From assembly GCA_009767595.1 (NCBI GenBank), contig VSDK01000792.1:44651-108650 (forward strand): DNA of 64,000 nucleotides. The letters are read 5' to 3'. Below are positions 55,550 to 64,000 of this stretch, piece by piece (position 1 is the first letter of the stretch; each line of letters begins with the position of its first letter). The position numbers were made by a program, and so were the translations under genes. The notes under the pieces were generated by a model that was not told the DNA's origin, searched no databases, and was given only the letters and a program-made list of their open reading frames with translations. This DNA comes from Symbiodinium kawagutii. Its lineage: Eukaryota; Sar; Dinophyceae; Suessiales; Symbiodiniaceae.

Positions 55550-56104
55550 GATAAACCATAGTCATCAATAGCTAACCAATAGATAGACCATAGTCATCAC
55601 TATAGCTCACAAATAGATTAACCATAGTCATCACTATAGCTCACAAATAGATTAACCATAGTCATCACTATAGCTCACAAATAGATTAACCATAGTCATC
55701 ACTATAGCTCACAAATAGATTAACCATAGTCATCACTATAGCTCACCAATAGATAAACCATAGTCATCACTATAGCTCACAAATAGATTAACCATAGTCA
55801 TCACTATAGCTCACAAATAGATTAACCATAGTCATCACTATAGCTCACCAATAGATTAACCATAGTCATCACTATAGCTCACCAATAGATAAACCATAGT
55901 CATCACTATAGCTCACAAATAGATTAACCATAGTCATCACTATAGCTCACCAATAGATTAACCATAGTCATCACGATAGCTCACCAATAGATTAATCATA
56001 GTCATCACTATAGCTCACCAATAGATTAATCATAGTCATCACTATAGCTCACCAATAGATTAATCATAGTCATCACTATAGCTCACCAATAGACTAACCA
56101 TCCC
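55550..56104. repeat. 34-bp tandem array, about 16 units
   Basis: Units of ACCATAGTCATCACTATAGC followed by TCACNAATAGATTA. Units differ at a few positions (CACAA versus CACCA, ATTA versus ATAA, ACCAT versus ATCAT), with like variants clustered, as expected from local unit duplication. Confidence 0.95.
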
Positions 56105-56147
56105 AAGAACCCACCATATCAGAGAACCCTCAACCAGCTGCCACCGT

Positions 56148-56232
56148 GCCGTGACGTCCCAGCTGCCAGCCGTCTTCCGTCAGCTCCACGTACAGCTCGA
56201 CGAGCTCCTAAACGGTAGCGCAGCACGTGATG
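56148..56232 (+). CDS. Candidate exon
   Basis: Plus: GTGCCGTGACGTCCCAG acceptor, then LPAVFRQLHVQLDELLNGSA ARDANV and a GTGAGA donor within GGTGAGACGG. It has the heptad-like look of an amphipathic helix. Minus is open too but with poor third-position GC. If real it is on the strand opposite most other exons. Boundaries approximate. Confidence 0.35.
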
Positions 56233-56261
56233 CGAACGTCGGTGAGACGGATCCCCTGGCA

Positions 56262-56440
56262 ATGGGAAACCCTGGGACAATCATGATATTTTGGAGGGAA
56301 ACCCTAGAAAAACGATATCTTATAGGGAAACACAGGGAAAATCATCATTTTTTTGTGTGGAAATCCTTGGAAAGTTACCATCATTGATAGGGAAACCCCT
56401 GGGAAAACCATTTCTTTTTGTTGTAGGGAAACGCTGGCAA
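56262..56440. repeat. Degenerate GGGAAACCCTGG repeat
   Basis: Five or so ~40-bp units, each starting GGGAAACCCTNG and followed by AAAA(T)CATCAT-like sequence. Confidence 0.7.
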
Positions 56441-56629
56441 ACCTTCCATGATGGATTTTCCATTGCCTGGTTAGTTTACCAAGGGTAACATTGGCATATG
56501 AATGATGCTCAAAAAGAAATGGAATGAATGATGGTGGTTTGTTTATGATCAATGCTAGCTTAGTAGTTGGCACCGGTTCCACAGCGGGATGCGTGGGTTT
56601 CTGCACATTGTGAGTTTTATGTTGGTTTA

Positions 56630-56840
56630 TGTTGAGCGCTTGCGCTTGCTTCATGAAGTTGATTCTACGTCACTGGGGGTTGGGCTGGGGTGGCGGGTGG
56701 GGTCATGTTAACGTTCACTTGCACTTGCTTCATGAAATTGATGCTACGTCACTGAGGGGTTGGGCTGGGGTGGGGGGTGGGGTCATGTTAACTTTCACTT
56801 GCACTTGCTTCATCAAGTTGATGCTACGTGACTTTTGTTT
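56630..56840. repeat. ~97-bp tandem duplication
   Basis: Two and a half units containing CTTGCACTTGCTTCATGAA, TTGATGCTACGTCACTG and GGGTTGGGCTGGGGTGG. Confidence 0.85.
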
Positions 56841-57411
56841 CAGTGGGTCTGGCCTTTAACTTTTCCGCCGCTGACACCTGTGCAATTCATGAATGATCTG
56901 AAAGATGTCCTATGCACTTGACGAAAAGCGAGCAGAAAGTTTCTGATAAGGTCCGATTTGTGCCTGCTTCTAGGCATGGACAGAAACATATTGAAAATGT
57001 GAGGCATTTGCTGGATGAACAGAAGAAATTGATGATAAAAACACGCGGCAGTCTATAGAACATGTACCTAGTTAGCTAACGGGAGTTCATGATCAATGTG
57101 GTTGATGATGGTTAATAATGGATAATGACAGCTAATGTGGTGATAGTTGATCATGTTTAATGAACCCAGTTGTTTAACATGTGGTATCTGCCATGCCATC
57201 ACAGACCACCGACAAAGGAAGTGACAGCTGGCGTTTTGGTACCCTGACGCTGAGGAATCCTCAATCTTGCCTCCACCATTGGAAATTATCGCATACTTCG
57301 CCCATTTTCTATACCCGTTCTACCCCAAGATGAAGTTACATCATGATATGTACTAGCAATATTTCACATGTTGTCTTGCTCGTTGATGAAATTGTATCAT
57401 GTTGTACCCAA

Positions 57412-57542
57412 TGTGGGTGTTTCTCAAGTCATAGTGCACCCCTAATCATCCAACATGAATCCTTTATAGTAAGAAACCAATCCATTCACTTGGTTTTTTA
57501 TTGGTCATCTATAGCATTTCCCGATTTCTAAGAAACCCATAT
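57412..57542. mobile_element. Family B inverted-repeat element
   Basis: TGTGGGTGTTTCTCAAGTCATAG and TTCCCGATTTCTAAGAAACCCAT are the ends. Confidence 0.65.
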
Positions 57543-57620
57543 GTTTGTTGCAATCCATCATCCCATATTCGTCATTTATAATTAGAAGCCAAAGATTTCG
57601 GGGGGTTCCAGGTTTCTAAG

Positions 57621-57686
57621 CAGCCGAAGGGGCCCAGCCTGGAGCGTTCTGCCTTTGCCAGGCTCCAACTCATAGACTGCCTCTTC
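57621..57686 (-). CDS. Candidate exon
   Basis: A strong acceptor (GTCGCCTTGCCCCAG) precedes 22 codons EEAVYELEPGKGRTLQAGPL RL. The frame then runs into family B-like sequence (GGTTTCTAAG...GGTTCC on plus), so the donor, probably GC rather than GT, is not certain. Confidence 0.45.
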
Positions 57687-57747
57687 CTGGGGCAAGGCGA
57701 CTAAGGATGACACGAGATACGTTGCATCGGTTGATGACTATAGGGCC

Positions 57748-57890
57748 TACTATAGGGGACCACAAAGCTATGGTGAGTTTATAGCTATACATATCAAAAA
57801 AATAGGTCTATAACATTGTCGTTATACAAAACTATAAATGGTTGATGTAAAGGATGATAACTGGGGGTACCCCCATGACTTGAGAAATTA
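57748..57890. mobile_element. Family B element, diverged
   Basis: ACTATAGGGGACCACAAAGC at the left, GGGGGTACCCCCATGACTTGAGAAAT at the right, with ATGGTTGATGTAAAGGATGAT inside. Confidence 0.5.
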
Positions 57891-58466
57891 ACACATGTTT
57901 CGGGGAAGGAGATGGAAACTTGTGCTGATTTGTGGTGACAAGGTGATGTTCAGCTGGTTTCATGACAATTTGGCTTGGCCGATTTATGGGAATGCAAATT
58001 CAATCTGACTGTTGATATGTTGAACCCACATTGGCATGTGTGCATCCGTCTGCAGGAGGTTTGGGGGAGCAGTGCATCCCCAGCGACAAGTGATCAAATC
58101 AATGATGTGTGAATGGAGCGGGGAGATCGTTGTTTGCGATTTGCGTGATGTTTGTTGACTAACCCTACCCTGCCTCGTACCTTTGTAAGAGGTGACCGAC
58201 CCCACTTACAACAATGGTACTAGCTGGTTACCTACTGTGATGGTAACCGGAAGCATAGGGTAGCAATGAATATCATGAATCATTAAGCAGTATTAGCAAC
58301 CAATCATTCTCCAAACTCATCATTAGAACAAAGGAACAATTCTGAAAAATAGACAAAGTTGTAAAAACAAAATCATTGTTTTCTCCATTCAATTCTGCAC
58401 GCACAAACCTAAGAAATGCTGAGTGGTTCGTCAACCAATGATTCCCCAGATCAACAAGTTGATCAC

Positions 58467-58542
58467 CAACGCTAACTGCACAAGCCAAAGGGCGACCCTG
58501 CTCCCCCGAGCAGAGAAAACCCATCTGAGCACCTGTGGGTTG
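58467..58542 (-). CDS. Candidate exon
   Basis: Acceptor TTCACCAAATGAG, one base, 25 codons NPQVLRWVFSARGSRVALWL VQLAL, then GTGATC. Hydrophobic C-terminal half. The alternative frame (QPTGAQMGFLCSGEQGRPLA) is also open. Confidence 0.4.
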
Positions 58543-58869
58543 CTCATTTGGTGAAGTCCAAGGCATTGTTCACTGGTGACAAGCAAAAAAAAATGCAATG
58601 ATGGCAACAAGTTGGGATGTTGGTTCAACAAAAACAGAATGAAACATGAATAGCTTTGTGAATTCAAATGATTGCGAACATCATGTGCGATGGATAAGAA
58701 ATTCCTAGAAGTTCCGAGCAAGTTCATCCAACCTCCAATCCCACCAACACAGCTGGGTGTGGGGTACTTCTCAACTGAGCCTGTGCCTAACAAGAAGATT
58801 TCCCACTGAGTTTTTTCCCGTAAGCTACTCCCCCCAAAGTGGGCATCGATCTTCAGGTTTCAGACTTCC

Positions 58870-59131
58870 TCAATGGGAGCATTTAGTGTCAGGGAGATTT
58901 TGCTTGTGGGATGCTCCAACGGTCATCAGCAGATATCCAAGACCGCGAAGACTGGCACTGACACTCACCAGCAGCCCCTTAAGCCTGGACAACAACCGGC
59001 CCTTGGATGGGTGGCGGTGTCAAGTCCGACAGCACAGCTTGAACCTGTCCCACCCATCGAAGTCACATGCCAGGCATCCTCTTTCCAAGCTTCTTCGGCA
59101 TAGGCAAAGAGAAGACCTAAGGGATGTACAG
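58870..59131. other. Open but undecided region
   Basis: Plus 58873-59103 is open for 76 codons with a Pro/Gln/Thr-rich translation (GTDTHQQPLKPGQQPALGWV). Minus has LLFAYAEEAWKEDAWHVTSM between a CCCTTAG and a GTTCAA. Neither is decisive. Confidence 0.3.
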
Positions 59132-59251
59132 CTGCAAGGGGGGCCCCCAACCACTTAGAGCTGTTGGTTTACAAGTAACTTCACTGGGGTGATTTCTACC
59201 AGTTATAGGGGTTATAACCCAACTTAGAACTGCCAGGGGCCCAGCTTGTAG
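59132..59251. mobile_element. Family C inverted-repeat element
   Basis: CTGCAAGGGGGGCCCCCAACC and CCAGGGGCCCAGCTTGTAG are the ends; the centre ACCAGTTATAGGGGTTATAA is identical to the copy at 9.5 kb. Confidence 0.8.
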
Positions 59252-60206
59252 AATTCACACAGAAACCCACAGGCACGCAGGAACATCCTGCTTGGGGAGG
59301 TCATAATCCTGGCATTGCTGCAGAAACGACGGCTTCCTACTTCACCAGCGAACAGTTGTAACCTGCCAAATCTCAGAACCTGACTGTGGGCAGCCACAAA
59401 CTTCATTCTTATTGAGCATCACCCATCTCTTGAGCGCTTACAAGCATGGCATGCTTACAAGCATGGTTGTTTGTGGTGAACCTGGTGTCGACGGCCTGAT
59501 TTAGATCAAACAAGAATTGTTTTGAAAGCTCGAAATGACCCCTTGAGCGACACCAAGATACTTGTATTAAGCTATGAAATGTTGTCACTAAAATTTGTGT
59601 AGCAAATCCCACCAAGAAGGATCCGCCCGATCTGGATGGGCCAACACTGCACAAATGCCAACCACGTTCCATCTTACCCGACCCTCAAACAAAACTGAAT
59701 CACGCACCTACTGTCAATGGTGGTCGGTGGTGCTCAATTATCAAATTAGAGAAGTCCCAGATACTTACCTACCAGGAAGTCACCAGAAGTTCTAACCCAA
59801 CACACACTCAGGCTCAACCCTGAAGTTCACTCTGAGTCAGCAGAAGTCTTTTCCTCATGTGGCCTTGAGCCAAAGGTGAAGTCCACCATGACTCAATGTG
59901 AAGTACACGAAGTGTGGGTGTGCATGTACATGTTGACACGCTCCCTTGAAGTACTGCTACCGGTGTGCAGTGCTTCACACAAAAGGATTAGAAGTTGACT
60001 AGCCAACCAAGTGTCCTTGAAGTTGGTTGCATTTTCAACTTGAAGTTGCAAAAGGTTCTCGAAGTCTTTACAAAAAGAAGTTCTGAAGTGATCATGACTG
60101 AGTGACATTGAAGTCAGTCGACCACAAAACTCTGAAGTTGAACTCATGCATCAAAAGTTCACTGAAGTCTGAATTCACCATCTGAAGTTCAGCTTGATCT
60201 CGAAGT

Positions 60207-61121
60207 TCAAAGCTTTGCTGGCCTTCTCTGAAGTGTTCGTCCCAATGGGACGTGCCAGTCACCATGCTGAACATGGTTAAGTCGCCTGAAGTCATTTCTC
60301 GGCAACCACAAATGCATGAAACGAAAATGAAGTGAAGTCGGATGAGCAGATTGGTGATGAGGTGCATTGACGAAAAGCGAAGTGGCCATCATCACCGAAG
60401 TAAGCTGTGGGCTTATAAGATACACCCTCATGCTCTCCTTTTCTGAAGTCGAGAAGTTCCAGTTCTGGTTGACGTTGAGAAAGAAGTCAACATAGTTTCG
60501 ATTCCAAAACGAAACTTCCTGTCGATCCAAGCACTGCTGAAGTCTCACTGAGTCCAATTGGACTGAGATCATTGCAAGTGCTGAGTGAAGTAAAGGATGC
60601 TCTCTCAACGAAGTTCCATGGTGAACAAGTTCTTGAAGTTTCATCCAAACACCCCAGAGAAAGAAGCTGATGGCAGATCTGGCGCACATGCAGAAGTTGG
60701 CATGTGGTGCACCGAATGGATGATGGTTGACATTGAAGTTGTCCATTGCCAAAACGCCACCATCCACATGTTGAAGTAACTGCACTGGAACACAGAAGTA
60801 CAGATTGCCAGTGAAAGACCACGTACCATGAAGTGGTCCTGGCTGTTGTCTGACTCCTCGAAGTGGAAGTTCCATCATCTGCCGGAAAATCATGCTCTCT
60901 TCTGGAGTGTAAACAGAAGTGGTCTGCAACCTTTCCAGAAGTCCTGGGTACATATGAGGCTGAAGTAGCCCAGGAAACATAGCCTCAATCTTTGCATTGA
61001 TCTGTGAAGTGATTGGAATCTGGCCTGAAGTTGCCAAGCGATTCCAAAAACTATACAAGAACTCTTCAGGACGAAGTTGGTTCAAGTACCAACAGTTGTC
61101 GAAGTTCACAAGGGCTGACAT
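60207..61121 (-). CDS. 304-residue ORF of unknown function downstream of copia pol
   Basis: An uninterrupted minus frame starting MSALVNFDNCWYLNQLRPEE, with WNRLATSGQIPITSQINAKI, FPGLLQPHMYPGLLERLQ and SFWNRNYVDFFLNVNQNWNF. Rich in Phe, Leu, His, Asn, Gln and Trp, partly because ACTTC recurs in all three phases. No signal peptide or clear membrane helix, so it does not look like an envelope protein. It lies 3' of pol, where copia elements normally have only the LTR. It may be an extra element-encoded protein, or a frame kept open because ACTTC contains no stop in any frame. Confidence 0.45.
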   Translation of the reverse strand: MSALVNFDNCWYLNQLRPEEFLYSFWNRLATSGQIPITSQINAKIEAMFPGLLQPHMYPGLLERLQTTSVYTPEESMIFRQMMELPLRGVRQQPGPLHGTWSFTGNLYFCVPVQLLQHVDGGVLAMDNFNVNHHPFGAPHANFCMCARSAISFFLWGVWMKLQELVHHGTSLREHPLLHSALAMISVQLDSVRLQQCLDRQEVSFWNRNYVDFFLNVNQNWNFSTSEKESMRVYLISPQLTSVMMATSLFVNAPHHQSAHPTSLHFRFMHLWLPRNDFRRLNHVQHGDWHVPLGRTLQRRPAKL

Positions 61122-61894
61122 CTTACCTGCGAAGCCAACGAAGTGCCAGCACAGCAGCCAATGCTGCCAACACCCTGAAGTTGTGCCTACAGAAGTGGTA
61201 AGTCCACCTGAAGGGGATCTTCACCAAGTCGAAGAGAAGTCGACTCACGTGCAGAAGAAGTACCCCAGGTGTGTACCCTGGGACAACCTCGTCTAAACGA
61301 GTGAAGTTGGGCGGCGGCCCAACCTAAAGTCCTTGTCGATCCTCAAGGGTTCGAAGTCGGAAGGACAAGTCCACCACTGTGTCCTGAAGTTCACGGATGT
61401 GGTGACGCTGAAGTTCCAAGTCAGTGCCTACTGCGGCAACAAATGGAAGTGCTCCAGCCATCTAAAAAGCGAAAGTCGAAGATCACAGCAGTTCAGTGTC
61501 CATGAGAACATGGCAATGAAGTGAAGTGAAAAACGTGGTCAAACATGAAGTGAAAAACAGCAGCGAAAGCGTCGACTCAATCCCTGCAGCAAAAACGAAG
61601 TTGCTGACCATGGCTAACTACCCCGGAAGTAGTGAACCGTTCCTATCATACCCAGAAGTGATTAAAAGTTACTTGGGGAGCCTTAAGTGAAGTAAAAGCA
61701 ACAGCGACCCAACGGAACAGAACAACAAACAAAACCAACAACGACTGAAGTATCTGACACTTACAGGTATGTACAGTGTGCAAGTGAAGTATCTATACAT
61801 GTGCAAGTATGTACATAAAAGCAGTCCGAAGTTTGACTTCTTCACTGAACCTAAGGCTACAGCTAGAAGTTTCCATGTCAAGTTCCAAGTGTCT

Positions 61895-63997
61895 TCACAG
61901 TGCTCGACCCATGGGAAGTGTGATCCCGAGGGTTGCCAAGTGTCTGTGAAGTACCTCCTTAGTGATGTACTTTGTCATCACATCGGAAGTGTTCAAAGTT
62001 CCAAGCACTTTCTTGATTGCCACGATGCCTGAAGTTACAAGCTCTTGAATGAAAAGAAATCGAAGTTGAACATGTTTGGTTTTCTTGGAAGTTCCGAACC
62101 TGGTTGCCATTGATTTGCCTGCGGTGCTGTCAGTGTGAAGTTTGATGTTGACCTTTGTGGCAATTTGGGATTCCAAGAGAAGTGACCTAACAAAGAGGCT
62201 TTCACCAGCTCCTAAGCCTATTGCGTACAGTTCTGCTTCTCCACTAGAAGTAGCTACTGTTTGCTGCGTTCTGCTCTGAGAAGTGATCAAGGAGCCTAGA
62301 AAGAAAAGTGCCATGCCTGAAGTACTACGTCTCGTTGAGACGCAGCCTGCCCAATCGGAGTCTACGTAGCATTCGATATCAAATGAAGTCTGTTTCGGAT
62401 GTGGAATCACATTCGGACGAAGTTGCAAAACAGCTGGTTTCGTTCCAGCCAGGTACCTTAGTAGTGTCTTCATCTTGACGAAGTGGTCCTGAGTCGGCGC
62501 AACAAGTCCTCTTGAAAGTTCCTTAGTCGCGAACTGAATGTCCGGCCTGATACTGCTCAACCACAGAAGTTGTCCGACGATCCTGCGGTACAGCTTGTGA
62601 TCTTCCTTAGAAAGAAGTTCCTCAGACTCAATCAGTTTGCGAAGTGAATCCGCACCTGGTGTAGCAGCAGGTTTACAACCGGCCATGTCAAGTTGTTCAA
62701 GCATCTTATCTATGTATGAAGCCGGCATAGACATCTCAATGGACTCTTCACGTCGAGTGATCCTTCTACCGAGGAAGTCAATGCTCTTTCCTGACTCCAA
62801 CACACCTTCTTGACGCAAGCAGAGTTGCTTCTGAAGTTCAGAAAACAAAAACTCACATGACCCTTGTGATCCGACCAGAAGTAAATCATCAACACAACAA
62901 AGCATGTATACCTTTCGTGCCTCATGGAAGTACAAGTTTGAATCAGATTTCAACCTACGGAAACCAAGAGAAGTAGCTACACTAACGAAGTGTTGCTGCC
63001 CCATCTTTGGACTCTGTTTCAAACCATACATCGCTTTGCGAAGTTTCCACAACACACCACCGTTTGGGTAATACTCAACTGGCGGAAGTACAAACACCTC
63101 ATCTGTGAGAAGTGCGTGCAAGAACGCTGTTGATACGTCTCCAGCGATGACGTACCAGTTGTGAAATACTGCCAAGGTGAGCAACAAACGAAGTGTGATG
63201 AGTGAAGGAGTGCTGGCGTAAGTGTCGTCCGGGTCAAGTTGCTGATCAAAACCTCGGACGCACACGCGGCATTTGACTTCGCCGCCTTTCGGCCTCTTCA
63301 CCCATTTCGTAGAAATTGCATTCTGAAGTTGTTCGGGAGTGCATTCTGAAGTCAAGTACTCTTCGTACACCTCGAAGTTCTTGATGGAAGCCATCTCCTT
63401 ATTCATACCTGCGATCTCCTGTTCACGATCGAACTCTGTGTCATACCAAATGACGGGATCTGCGGCACGAAGTGCTTGAAGTTCTTCTTCACGGTCAACG
63501 TTGGGCTCAACGGGGACCTCAAGTCCTGACCTTGTGTCAACCGAAGCAACTTTCAAACAACTGACGGGAAGTGACTCATCATCAAACACGGCTCCAATCT
63601 TCTGAAGTTTGGTTCCGCTCCCTGGAACTGTGTCAGGGGCCGAACGCTTCAAATCAGAAGTTGACGGTCCAACACGCTGAAACAAGTTTGCGGGCTCAGC
63701 CGCGTCATCAAGTTCAGTGTCTTCGGAAGTTCTTTTTGTGCCACGCGGAGATGCTGAAGTTTCAACTGGCGTCACGGAAGCGTCTGCAGCAGGAGTTGGC
63801 GCTGCCGGCGATCCGGACGAAGTTTCTGCTGGTCCTGGAGGAAGGATGAGCACATCCGTGTCCTCACCACGACCTTTTGGATCCCAAGGCGGTGCCTTGA
63901 AGTCCTCAACCATACGCTGGTCAACTTGTTCCGACACAGGAAGTCGGCGGATGCTCCTGGTTTTGAGCACGCCGTTGTTTGCGCCGATCAAGTGCAT
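61895..63997 (-). CDS. Copia-type Pol: reverse transcriptase and RNase H (5' partial)
   Basis: About 700 codons, ending at TGA. Residues 1-180 are a low-complexity linker (Ser/Pro/Thr, then acidic) that normally follows integrase. RT spans about 190-440: AGDVSTAFL with Asp287, AMYGLKQSPK at 322-331, and CCVDDLLLVG with the catalytic Asp370-Asp371 (CVDD in place of the usual YVDD). The C-terminal RNase H has DSDWAG (Asp546), RRSTSG at 556-561, SSGEAELYA (Glu587) and HTDSTAGK (Asp623), followed by the TKHVQLRFLFIQELV tail typical of Ty1/copia. It copies element RNA into DNA in cytoplasmic particles. All catalytic residues are present and no frame break is seen, so it could be recent or active. 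The first ATG lies 3 bases from the edge and is unlikely to be the true start. Confidence 0.9.
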   Translation of the reverse strand: MHLIGANNGVLKTRSIRRLPVSEQVDQRMVEDFKAPPWDPKGRGEDTDVLILPPGPAETSSGSPAAPTPAADASVTPVETSASPRGTKRTSEDTELDDAAEPANLFQRVGPSTSDLKRSAPDTVPGSGTKLQKIGAVFDDESLPVSCLKVASVDTRSGLEVPVEPNVDREEELQALRAADPVIWYDTEFDREQEIAGMNKEMASIKNFEVYEEYLTSECTPEQLQNAISTKWVKRPKGGEVKCRVCVRGFDQQLDPDDTYASTPSLITLRLLLTLAVFHNWYVIAGDVSTAFLHALLTDEVFVLPPVEYYPNGGVLWKLRKAMYGLKQSPKMGQQHFVSVATSLGFRRLKSDSNLYFHEARKVYMLCCVDDLLLVGSQGSCEFLFSELQKQLCLRQEGVLESGKSIDFLGRRITRREESIEMSMPASYIDKMLEQLDMAGCKPAATPGADSLRKLIESEELLSKEDHKLYRRIVGQLLWLSSIRPDIQFATKELSRGLVAPTQDHFVKMKTLLRYLAGTKPAVLQLRPNVIPHPKQTSFDIECYVDSDWAGCVSTRRSTSGMALFFLGSLITSQSRTQQTVATSSGEAELYAIGLGAGESLFVRSLLLESQIATKVNIKLHTDSTAGKSMATRFGTSKKTKHVQLRFLFIQELVTSGIVAIKKVLGTLNTSDVMTKYITKEVLHRHLATLGITLPMGRAL

Positions 63998-64000
63998 GTC

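Larger units (their letters stand above)
59751..64000 (-). mobile_element. Ty1/copia LTR retroelement (partial), GAAGT-saturated
   Basis: The element runs off the right edge. It is delimited on the left by the abrupt onset of GAAGT pentamers at 59751. It holds the pol C-terminal half (61895-63997), an unassigned spacer, a 304-codon ORF and a non-coding tail that should include the 3' LTR. I could not identify LTR ends (TG...CA) or a polypurine tract by eye, and the 5' LTR and integrase are outside the window. Confidence 0.7.

Noticed and set aside
55550-56104. CRISPR-like array because of regular 34-bp spacing.
   Set aside because: Units are contiguous with no spacers, in a eukaryotic context; it is a plain tandem repeat.
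1-64000. Search for the dinoflagellate spliced-leader relic (CCGTAGCCATTTTGGCTCAAG) as evidence of retrogenes.
   Set aside because: No convincing copy was seen. The frequent GACCCATAGCCAT belongs to family A ends and only superficially resembles it.

Overview
The window looks like nuclear DNA of a dinoflagellate. I infer this from genes cut into very short exons, introns filled with short inverted-repeat elements, dinoflagellate-type proteins, a Ty1/copia element and abundant low-complexity DNA. No bacterial-style operon, rRNA, tRNA or CRISPR was seen. There is a 744-base run of N inside an ACAT/ACATT microsatellite. All exon calls are my own reading by eye of splice sites and codon phase; no transcript or homology search was available.

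Layout. From 0.7 to about 58.6 kb the sequence is mostly AT-rich and is punctuated by 50-300 bp GC-rich islets. Many islets read best as minus-strand exons with AG acceptors and GT donors. Ten successive exons between 32660 and 25801 can be joined with nine consistent codon-phase junctions, giving about 330 residues of an unrecognised protein. A likely last exon with a TGA stop lies at 24154-24243. Further exon candidates upstream (34.7-58.5 kb, one arginine/serine-rich) and downstream (0.8-22.5 kb) probably belong to the same and other minus-strand genes. Frames on the opposite strand often look plausible too, so strand is uncertain for the weaker islets. At 19.66-20.47 kb a plus-strand, frameshifted coding relic contains a PPCETWS motif.

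Mobile DNA. At least five families of roughly 100-150 bp inverted-repeat elements (called A-E here) recur throughout. They often sit at or within tens of bases of exon donor sites, and one family D copy coincides with an entire inferred 98-nt intron. A 518-bp Tc1/mariner-like non-autonomous element lies at 15687-16204. Tandem arrays include a 34-bp repeat (55.55-56.10 kb), GTTA/GTTG tracts (20.6-21.2 kb), a 41-bp repeat (39.2 kb), a 21-bp repeat (42.1 kb) and ACATT arrays around the gap.

The right end (59.75 kb to the edge) is a minus-strand Ty1/copia retroelement with reverse transcriptase and RNase H. This whole segment, coding and non-coding, is saturated with the pentamer GAAGT on the plus strand: about 108 copies in 4.2 kb by hand count, with almost none of the complement. 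The GAAGT-saturated retroelement and the intron-like inverted-repeat elements are the two most unusual things here.
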